A stretch of 64,000 nt of DNA from Acanthacorydalis orientalis (lineage: Eukaryota > Arthropoda > Insecta > Megaloptera > Corydalidae): assembly GCA_034766995.1 (NCBI GenBank), contig CM068315.1:47565162-47629161 (forward strand). The letters are read 5' to 3'. Made by a program: the position numbers and the translations under genes. The notes under the pieces are model-generated. The model searched no databases. It worked only from the letters and a program-made list of their open reading frames with translations, and was not told the DNA's origin. Below, piece after piece: positions 24,557 through 34,785 of this stretch; within the stretch, counting starts at the first letter, position 1, and every line of letters starts with the position of its first letter.

Positions 24557-27543
24557 TTATTCTAATGGCGGGACATCAGGATTATCAATGAAAGCTGTAG
24601 AATTTTCGGTTATTTTTTTACCTCTGTCACTTATAATATTTGTGAGATCAACTTGTTGAATTTGTGATCCAAGTTCTAAATATTCTGTTCTAAAATTTCA
24701 TATACACAATTTATATATATATATATATAAATAATCTAGAGAAATCTTACCTGGTTATAGGTTCAGAACTTTGTATCTGCGTTTTCTTTTCAATATTTAA
24801 TTTCTTCTTGGTACATTCTGATATAAAAGAAATTCTTGTCTTTAAAACTGGCAATGTTATAACTAAATGTCCTGTTGTTTTCGATCGTTGAATTATACAT
24901 TTGTCAATATGTATTTCTTCAGGTAATACGTACTGAAATAGTTTTCCTTTTATAAAAACGCGTACATAAATTGGTTGAATATCGACTTCAATTAACGCTG
25001 TATCTAAAAATCTAAAATAATCACATTCTATTCGTCTTATTATAATATCATCGACCTTTTCGTATAAAAAAGTATTAAAAATTTCTTTTATTTATGAACT
25101 AATAATGTTATAACCTGATTTGAACCCTATATTTTATATATTTTTTCGGTTATTTTATACTTTTTATATACGATTTTGTATAGCAAAATTATTAATCCTA
25201 TGTGGAATTACCGATTGTAAATTACACATCCTTGAAAGAATTTATTATTGTCTCTTAATGTGCTAAAAATTTAAGTTTTTATTTAAAAAAAAATGTCTGA
25301 ATTTTAATACGAATTTAAACATACTGCTCACGAGCTCACCATTCTAATTAAATGTGAATGATTGAGCTTATATTTATACATCTTACTGTTTGTTTAAAAA
25401 TTTTCATTAAAATTCTAAAGTAATAACAAAGGAAAATATATAAAATGTATACGAAAATAAATATAAGTCACTAATATATTGGACCAGCGCAGAAGTTCAT
25501 ATACGATTTAAAATTGAAACTCAGAAGATATTTTTTTGCATAAAACGATTTTATTAATCAATTATGTATTTATTATCGTTTTCTGCAATCATTTTCTGAC
25601 GCTCAGGCAGCTGCTGGATTCCTCGTTCGTAAAAGCTGTGCGGTTTTCAGCAAAAGAAGGCGGTCAGGTGGTTTTTGATGGCCTCCACGTTGACACATTC
25701 TTTACCGTTTAAACTGTTCTGCAGCGACCGGAACGAATGATAATCCGAAGGTGCAATGTCCGGAGAATACGGTGGATGCAATATGATTTCCCATTTCAAT
25801 TGCTTCAGTTTTTGCAGTCAGTTTTGCTATATGTGTTTTTGCGTTGCCGTGTCAGAAGATGACTCCCTTGCGATTGGCCAAAATCGGATGCTTTTCTTTA
25901 ATTGATGCATTTAGTTTGGTTAGTTGTTGACAATACTTCTTCTTAGTAATCGTTTCGCTTCGTGGGAGCACCTCAAAATAAACAACACCTTTTCAATCCC
26001 ACCAAACGTACAGCAACACCTTCATCGGATACAAACTAACTTTGACGACTGGTTCTACCCCTTCATTCGCTAGTTTCCACGTTCGTCTACGTCAAATGTT
26101 GTTGTGCAGGGTCCATTTCTCATCAACAGTCACCAACCGATCCAAAAAAGTTATTTGTTGAGGCGTCCAAGCAAAGAAACTGTTGAAGTGATGCGATCAC
26201 ACTTATTTTTTTCAGACAACAAGCGCGGCACTCACGTATCGATCTTCAACGTGAACCACAGCTTCTTTAAACGCCGAAATGCAGCCAATCTGTGGATGTT
26301 GAATTAAAATTCGTGTTATTGTCAAGTAAAGTGCACGCAACATCGTCGAGTGGGGTTGATCTTCGAAGTTAAAATCACCAAGACGAAATTTAGCAAACCA
26401 TTTCCTCATAGCTGAAAGTGATGGTGCATGGTCCAAACAAACCTCTCAAATATTTTTTGTTACCACGCCAATATTTACTCCTTACCGAAACTCGTACAAC
26501 ATAACGTGACGAAAGTGTGTCTTTTCGTTGTTCATTTTCAAAAATTTTTCTTGCACACAAATTGAAACAAAACAAATATGTCTAATACTCAAATGGTAGC
26601 TTTGACTGTTACATTTCAAACGATATATAACATGAATACATTTCAATCACAAGTGCCGCCATTTGGCACTCTTAATACCACCTATTGAATCGTATACGAG
26701 CTTTTGCACTGATCCAATAATAAAAAAGTGAATACTTTGAAATAGTAATGGATGGAGCATATTTCAACAACATATTACAGATAAGCAACTAAAATTATTT
26801 AATGTAAAATATTCAAATGGGTCTTGTAGATGCATTTTTATGAATTTAAAATGTATAAAATTTATAACTAATCAATTTCTTTCATAGCAAACATTATTTT
26901 AGTAACTTACTTATAAACTGATATGTCTAGAACATACGTATTATCTGATATCGTCTGATCGATAAATTTAAACGGTATTTTACTTTGATTAATATTCAGT
27001 GGTCGACCATCTTTCGCAAATAATCGTGGATATTTTTTTTCTGGAACTGTGTCTTCATTCTCATTTTTGTTGTTTCTGGATTTTGCTCGAGCTAGGAAAA
27101 TTCTTGTTTCGGGTGCATGTTCACATTTCGACTCCCAAAACCTTATAATGTTAAAAGTGAATAGTATTAAATTACGGTCATAAACTCGATTGTTATGTAA
27201 AAAGTATATTATATATACTTTCTGTTTTCTTCTTCGTCATCCCAGTTACACTTTTCATTTATACGTATCCATTCTTTTAATCGAACTTTTTGATTTTCTC
27301 TTATCACTTCATATTCGTTTTCTCGATATAAAATACGTTTTTTAATATTTTCGTGTTCCTGTAAAGATTTAATTCTTTCTGAATGCAATATTGATTCATT
27401 ATCAAGATTTTGTAGTTGCGGCAGGATTGTTATGACATAAGAACGGTATCCTTCATAATCTGTACAAGGATTTCCTGAAATACAAACAAGTCCATTTAAC
27501 AATATTATTTCATTTATGATATATTTTAATTTATGTATATTTA

Positions 27544-27598
<55 letters not shown>

Positions 27599-27884
27599 TT
27601 AATGAATGAATATATTGATTTGTATTTGAGTTCCACAATGACCTATTACAAAAACTGTTGGTATTACTTTACATGTACTTTTTTTTATAATATAGTTTTA
27701 CATTTAGAATAATATTAATGTTTATTTTAAATAATAAAATAATTGTTAAAATAATAAAATAGTACAGTAATAAATAATAGTGTTAGAAAATAAAATGAAA
27801 TATAGTTTATTCGTTTAGACTGAATAACCGAAATTTCAAAGCTGAAGTTATATATTCTTTGCTTCACTTTTGGTCTTTATGAAC

Positions 27885-27938
<54 letters not shown>

Positions 27939-28610
27939 TAAAAATAATTTGCATTAGTAAATAAACCATTCATTTTAATAATAATTTGTCAATCACAACA
28001 CATACTGAATATCTATAATAATTTAATTGTTTAATATTAAACTATGTTTAATACAAATATCTCCCACAAACCACCATTTTCACATATTCACCTGTTAAAT
28101 ATAAATCTCTTAAATGAATATTATTTTTTAATGACGATACACTTGATAGTTTTCCAATAAAATTTAAAGTGAGATCAAGTTTATTTAACGATTCGCATCC
28201 TTCAAGATTTTCTATACATTCGATGTTATTAATAGCAAGATTTAAATATTGTAATTTTTTCAATTTATGCAAATTCTCTGAAATGAAAAGATATCAGTAT
28301 AGTTGAACAAAATTTAACAATCTCATACAGTATAAATATATAATTTACCTATACGTGAAATCAAATTCGATTGGAGCAAAAGAATTTCTAAATTCCTACA
28401 CCAATGTTGTATATTTTCAATAACTTCTATATTTTCTTGATGCAATGAAAGTTCTTCTAGGCTTCCTATCTGGCTTTCATTATGTTCCGCCTTTTTACGT
28501 ACCAACTCTTCAGTTACTAAAATATAATTTATTCAAGAAATATAGATAGATTGTATGTACATATAACGTTTTACAGTTTTATTGTAGACAAATTACTTAC
28601 TTTCAACCAT
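24557..28610 (-). CDS. tilB: Protein tilB / LRRC6 (dynein axonemal assembly factor 11)
   Basis: Seven coding exons, read on the minus strand: 28,601-28,610, 28,349-28,516, 28,092-28,277, 27,219-27,474, 26,911-27,141, 24,751-25,011 and 24,557-24,689. All have GT-AG borders and their phases join to one 414-aa frame. The N-terminus contains [13 protein letters not shown] and [17 protein letters not shown], hallmarks of the family. Leucine-rich repeats follow ([29 protein letters not shown]), then an LRR cap ([13 protein letters not shown]). After a charged coiled segment and [13 protein letters not shown] comes a CS-like domain ([33 protein letters not shown]). The tail is DNPDVPPLE. From family knowledge, this cytoplasmic factor helps preassemble dynein arms; in flies it is needed in chordotonal neurons and sperm. 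Intron 5 is inflated by a mariner relic and intron 3 has two (TA)n arrays, but the frame is intact. The first coding exon is only 10 nt. Confidence 0.95.
25489..26717 (-). mobile_element. mariner relic in tilB intron 5 (same family as the 34,783 copy)
   Basis: Terminal inverted repeats begin TTGGACCAGCGCAGAAGTTC on the left and end CTTTTGCACTGATCCAA on the right. The minus strand carries a decayed transposase. Near the N-terminus I read [17 protein letters not shown], and near the C-terminus [20 protein letters not shown], the region of the last catalytic aspartate of DD34D mariners, then [12 protein letters not shown]. Stops and frameshifts occur throughout. It sits between exons 5 and 6 of tilB, in the same orientation as the gene. 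Confidence 0.88.
27547..27594. repeat. (TA)n microsatellite in tilB intron 3
   Basis: Near-pure TA array 72 bp upstream, in gene sense, of the exon 4 acceptor at 27,475. Confidence 0.9.
27886..27932. repeat. (TA)n microsatellite in tilB intron 3
   Basis: Second near-pure TA array in the same intron. Confidence 0.9.
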
Positions 28611-29875
28611 GACACTACTACTGCGTTTCGACGTTTATCAATAGTTATAGATTTAATAAACAAAGCAGCATTTCTATGGTTGCGATTATATGAGTATACA
28701 ATTATAACTTCTAAATAGTTTTTATACGTTCTTATCATCTAAAGCATCTTTTATTATTTTTTTAATGTAAGAAAATAATTTTAATTCGTTTTAATAATGA
28801 AAAGCATGAATTATATTTAACCAACTCAAATATTTTTTACCTGTTATATTTCAGTTTATAAAATAAAAAAAAATGCTTAAATTAAAATAAAGTATTTTAT
28901 TTACTTTCATTGTACAATAAACTACATTTTAAAATATGTTTTTTTCATTTATAACTAAGCATTATTACTGTTATTTAAAAATGATCTCCATCATTAACAC
29001 GTTGACTGCCACGCAACTTTTTAATATTTTACCCTGAAGGCCACAATAGAATTTTCATTATTTTAATCCTATTATAATAAAATAGTGAGTAATGTGATTA
29101 AATAAAATCATATCCTTATCAATAGTGCGTTTATCTTGCTGGTGGTCACGGGCGTCACGGACGACCACCATGGCCCTACGATCCACTAGTTTACTCTTGA
29201 TAAACTGTTTTTCGAAAACTACCGCGCAAGAACAAAACAATGAATGTTTGTGATGTTCACACATTATACGCCTCTCGATAAATATCATAGCAACCATAAC
29301 AAACTACAATTTATTTGTTTTGACAAATGTACCTGCATCAATCAGTAAGTCATTTCGAACTGAAAGAAGTAAGCAAAGATTTCCTATTATAACAACATTC
29401 TGCGGAAACTATAAATGTATGTAAAAATAATTATACCTGTGACAAAACCAAAATTTGTTGTAGACTACAGTACAGGAAAATGTGTTGTAAACTTCTCCGT
29501 TCAAATAATCGCACACAACACACCGCTCAGAAAAACTACTAAATGATACATAAAGTTAGCTATGGAATTGTTACTGAACACTTCAGGCACAAATGTACTA
29601 CTATTGTATAAACATACAATAAATAAAATAAATCGAATACTGTTGATGAATTGCAGGCGTATATATGAACTAAAACTAATTCATTATCATGAAAACTATT
29701 TTATTGAATATCCAGCATCTACACAACCGAACATATCAAGAGTGACTGTCTCACTTTTATATTTTAATTGTTGTCATGATAAAATAATCCTAGCAACTAA
29801 CTCACAATCACAGGAGACAGTGTTAATAACTGTTAAGATATACAGTTAACATTTAAATCTTTTACTACACAAATA

Positions 29876-30099
29876 CATAAAACATACTTTGATAATATAA
29901 AATTGCTTTCTTAAATTTTATAAATTAATTCTTCTAATTCAATTACATCTTTTTTCGCATTATAACTTAAATTTACCAGTTTTTTTTTCATAATTGAAAG
30001 GTGCGTATAGGATGTATCGGTAAAAGGTATAATTGAATTAGAAGAATTGATTTATAAAATTTAAGAAAGCAATTTTATATTATCAAAGTATGTTTTATG
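29876..30099. repeat. Foldback hairpin, 70-bp arms, inside the piggyBac-like element
   Basis: Left arm 29,876-29,945 begins CATAAAACATACTTTGATAA. Right arm 30,030-30,099 ends TTATCAAAGTATGTTTTATG. I could find only about one mismatch across the arms. The spacer is about 84 bp. This looks like a small MITE or a locally inverted duplication nested in the larger element. Confidence 0.88.
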
Positions 30100-30426
30100 C
30101 ATTCGATTTACGTATTTTCGTTATTATTACTTTTTACGTTATTTTCATTTTTAGAGAATTACAGGAAAATTCTCTGAAAATAAAACAATAGTTTTGAATA
30201 GCTGAAATAAGTTAAAAATGACTTCGATTCTAATTTATCGAGGTATCTTTCGAAGGTGGCATCGATAGTAATCCATATCTTGGTTCGTTTGTGCGTTGTA
30301 TGTCACTTTCGTTGCACATTCGTCAAGAATACACAATTACTCGCGTTTTTCCCCTCCACGTGGCGAGTCACTTTCGTTGCATGTTCGTAGCGAACGTAAT
30401 TACAGCTCAGGTTTTGTAATGCATAA

Positions 30427-30757
30427 CGATTTAAGAAGTTTCACTTCAAAAATTAAAGTGACCGAGTTTAGAATGGCGCTTGCAATGCACCTAACACAAT
30501 GTCGTGACGAAAATCTGCAAAAGCCATCCTTATCGAGTATAACTGTCCGGAAAAAGTTAAGTCATGAAATTCAAAAGAGAGGGCGTGCGTATCTAGTGCG
30601 AAAATTTTGTAAAATGTGTTACAAGAAAATTTTTGCAAATTTCGGTATGCAAAATGCCAAAAATTACACAAAAAAAATAACTACACACTGCAAATATTGC
30701 GACAGTCAACCCCATTTGTGCTTGAAATGTTTTAATATAGTACATCACAGTATTTAA
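30427..30757 (+). pseudogene. piggyBac transposase C-terminal remnant with zinc-finger motif
   Basis: The open frame reads KVTEFRMALAMHLTQCRDE, then a basic linker, then FCKMCYKKIFANFGMQNAK and HCKYCDSQPHLCLKCFNIVH before a stop at 30,755-30,757. Paired CxxC motifs ending in CxxCF.xxH match the cysteine-rich C-terminal domain of piggyBac/PGBD transposases. The catalytic DDD region is missing, so the copy cannot be autonomous. The annotated frame extends upstream to an ATG at 30,296, but that part has no family resemblance. Confidence 0.8.
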
Positions 30758-31079
30758 TTTTTGTAAAATATTATATTTTAATAAACATTTTTAATTGATG
30801 AATAGTTCACTTTTTATTTCACAATATTATCTAGTTATTTACGTTGTTCAAAAATTTTTAGTTGATGATATTAGTCTTATTTTAATCATTCTAGAAAATT
30901 TTGTAACGCCGGTCACGTGTGACCACCATGACAGTCAACGTGTTAATCAAAATTATTACTAAATGTGGTAATAATTAACATATTAATTTAGTAGCTATTC
31001 TATCAAGTGACTCGAATTAATAGTAACACAACTACTTGTTCTTAAATTGAATTGAAAAAAAAATATTATTTATATGAAA

Positions 31080-31669
31080 CTATTGATAAACTTTCGCAGG
31101 AAACACTTGTTTATTTATTTTATTAATTGAAGGTGAATAAATTTCAGACCAATGAAAGATATTCTTATTGCATTGAGTCATTTTACTTTTAGTGGCATTA
31201 TTACTATCGATAGTTTTATTTTTGCTCCTTTTGATAGTAAATATTTTCAAACAATAGAAAAAGAATTCCACCAAACTGATTATAGATCCCCCTAAACAAA
31301 GACCGAAAATGCCACCGAAAGATGCTAAAACATAAGTTATTTTAATTTTATTTACGTAGTACTATTAGATCCTTAAATAAGTAAAATTTACCTAAAAGGC
31401 CATCCCATGTTATTAATGCACTCCTTCTATATTTATAGCATGTTAAATCATTATAATATACAAATAAAGTCGAATAATTTTTTGAAGTAATATTGGCCCT
31501 ACAACGTTTATAACAAGCGCGTATAAAATATATTTTTAATACGTACTTTTTGGTAATAAATAGAAAAATATTATTTTCTTCCACTCACCACTTGAAATTT
31601 TTATCATAATTTATAAAAAGTTGATCCCTCATTAAAGCATCGACTGAAAATATGAAATTATACACACAC

Positions 31670-31764
<95 letters not shown>

Positions 31765-31967
31765 CAAACATATTTATAATGTATATAATTCCTAATAATA
31801 CAATCTTACAATTATTTAATTCTCCTAATTTAGATGTTACTGAATACCGTCGGTTAGAACATTTGGGATAGCATGAACAATTCAATCCTGTTATTTCTTT
31901 GTTATTTTTTCTCTTGATATCTTTAAACTTTTTTGGAGGTTCGATGCTATAAAACGTATCTGTAATT

Positions 31968-32023
<56 letters not shown>

Positions 32024-34737
32024 TGACCAAAAAGTTTATTAGCACAGTTAACATTTTCAGAAATAAATGTTTCTAACTTCGCTAAATAAAAATATTTTAC
32101 TAAAATATTTATGTTTGAGCATTTATTATAATTTTATAATATATAACATATTAACAATTTTACTTAAATAAATTAAAATAACTCTTCATTGGTTAAAAAA
32201 AAAGTGAAGTGAGAAGCATTCAAATTTGAAAATTTTAACTGTGCTAATATTTTTTTAGCCAGTGTATATATATATATACATAGAAACAATTTAAACTATA
32301 ATATTATTTCATATAAATTAAAATCAAATCTTACGTTATCAAAAATTAGTATATGTACTATTTAATTATTTAATTCCTTTTTCATTAAATTTTAAAATAA
32401 ATCTTTTCATCGCAGAATAAAATATATTGATTTTGCACATATAATAACGTTGTCTTAGGAAAAATCTCTGAACGAAAATCCCAATATCAATCAAACTAAC
32501 AGAGTGAACTGAATTCAATTAGGATCCAAAATTAATAAAAGAATACAGTCAAATGAATGAGTTCAGTGGTGATGAATTTTATTTATAAATTCTGGAGATG
32601 TACTAACGGAAAGAACTGATTTTCGAACCAATACCAAATTTGTTTTTAATTTGATAAATTCTATATTCACTTTCAGGTCTTAAATCATCTTCTATAGTTT
32701 ATGATAACATCATCTAAATAACAGAAAAGATGACTCAAGAGCTGTAACTGATCGTAGCAGAATACCAGTACAGTTGCTAAACAAAATTTAGTTGAAGAAA
32801 ACAATTAAAAAAGTATATTTTTTTATGTTGGGTTTCTTTGAATACAGTAAATAATAAATAGATAATAGTGAACAGTGGTAGTTTGCTGCATCCGTTAATA
32901 TTATACAGTGTTTTCCAATAAGAACTCAATTTTCTAACTGGAAATAAAACACAGAATTTGCGCTAAAATTTCAAGTTCTTTATTGTAAATAATAGTCGGA
33001 GGTGTGCCATTTATAAATGAAAAATAATAATGCGTAAGTGACAGTCGTGTAATTTCTTAAAATTTTCAATAACATCCCTACATAAGTGAGGCTCTATCTC
33101 ATCAATCACTCTACGCATTTTATCTTTTAGATCGAAATTTGTTTTGAGATTATTGGCGTACACCTTTCCTTTAACGTGGCCCCAAAGAAAGTAGTCTAAC
33201 GGCGTTAAATCGTAGTATCTCGGTGGCCAATTAATGTCTTTATTTCTGAAAATACCGCGACCAGGAAATTTCGTCCACAATAAATCAATTGTTTCACCAT
33301 CTGTATCGCTTGTTGCACCGTCCTATTGGAACCACGTATCCTCCAGATCAATATCGTCAAAGTCCACCCACAAAAAATTAGTTATCATGTTTCACTATCT
33401 CTCTCCATTCACAGTAATCGCTTTACCAGCTTGATTCTCAAAAAAATAAGGATCAATGATTCTATCGGATCAAATTGCGCACCAAATAGTCACTCTTTCT
33501 GCATGCAGTTGATTCGCAACGATCACCTTCGGATTGTCTTCATCCCCGATTCGGCAGTTTTGCTTATCAATGTAGCCAGAGAGAAGTCTCATCAATAAAA
33601 ATGACTTTTTTTGACCGTATTGTTGTTCCAGTATCCAATTAATAAATTTCCGACACAGTGAACGTTCTACTGGCTTCAGTTCTTGTATTAATTGAACCTT
33701 ATAAGCCTTCAGCAATAAATACATATGCAAAATACACCATATAGTTAAAGGCACAATTGAAAGTCGTGGAATTGATATTCCTGGCAGTTCTGATACACTT
33801 TCACGAACCAAGTCAATGTTTTCTTCAGAGCGAGCATTATGAATGCTCATTGGTGTTTCTTTATCTTTAACCGATTTAGTCTCTTCAAACTTACTCACTA
33901 GTCAAAGAATTGTTGATTCAGATGGACGAATATGTCAAGAATAAATATCACGTAATTTACGAAATATATTTTTTATAGAATGACCATTCTCATAAAACAA
34001 TTGTATTATTTCAGTGCGTTGTTTGGTTGAATACGAAGCCATAACTAAAAATGGCAATAGCTAAACTTAACAAATGTCAAAAAAATACAGCTGGCAGTTT
34101 TGCATGTGAAATAGAACCTTTTAAAAATTGTATCCTTATTGGAAAACCTTTATATCATACCTTAACTAATAACAAACATGATTTGAATGTAAATCACTTA
34201 CGTCTGTTAGCATTTAAACACGGAGTGTCCTTAAAAGTACATAAAGGTTGCGAATCTGAAAAATTATACTCTGTTATATTACATTTTTCATTAACATTCC
34301 CTTCGAATACCTACCGATGTTTGGATAAAAAAAGGGTATACATTTACATAGATCAGTTATTTGTTTTATTCGGCATTCTGTTAGACATGTTTGGTATGTG
34401 TATTCAGGAGACGAAACTAGATGTTCCTAAAAGTCAAAGTGTTTAAAGATTAATATGATACAAACGGATTACAGATTTTTATGTTATTATCAACACATTA
34501 TTATAATTTTAAAATATCACTCTAAATTACAACACTATAGGGCAATACATTTCTAGCGCCGTTGCTAAATTCACTTTCACAAATGAATATTTTTTTTCAT
34601 CCCATAAACCGCAAACATTTTTTTCTGATCAAAAATATTCAATAAATTATTATTAATCATTTTTGATTGCTACTTATATGCATTTCAACGGCAATTTCAT
34701 CTTCAAAGCGCAAAGATACAGTATATATGTATGTGTG

Positions 34738-34785
<48 letters not shown>

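Larger units (their letters stand above)
28998..30942 (+). mobile_element. piggyBac-like element with TTAA target duplication
   Basis: The ends are CACGTTGACTGCCACG on the left and CATGACAGTCAACGTG on the right, inverted copies of each other. TTAA directly flanks both (28,994-28,997 and 30,943-30,946), the diagnostic piggyBac target duplication. Subterminal GGTCACG/GACCACCATGG motifs occur near both ends. Length is about 1.95 kb. The plus strand keeps only the C-terminal transposase region (see 30,427-30,757), and a separate hairpin (29,876-30,099) lies inside. It occupies the gap between the tilB start and the ppk 3' end. Other open frames inside (29,058-29,297 minus; 29,562-29,849 plus) were not recognised. 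Confidence 0.85.

Noticed and set aside
29562..29849. Plus-strand 95-codon ORF inside the piggyBac-like element
   Set aside because: No resemblance to the transposase core was seen; it may be chance or heavily decayed.
31589..31810. Apparent frameshift between two ppk exons suggesting a pseudogene
   Set aside because: A 55-nt exon at 31,589-31,643 with AG and GT borders restores the phase, so the gene is intact here.
31658..31885. ORFs reading YIYIYI or IYIYIY across TA arrays (also near 34,740, 40,280, 43,200, 53,730, 57,890, 58,260, 62,720 and 63,470)
   Set aside because: They are microsatellite translations. The useful part of 31,658-31,885 belongs to ppk exon 8.
34051..34446. Plus-strand 131-codon ORF
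   Set aside because: It overlaps the mariner-like end and lies antisense to two well-supported ppk exons with matching splice phases.
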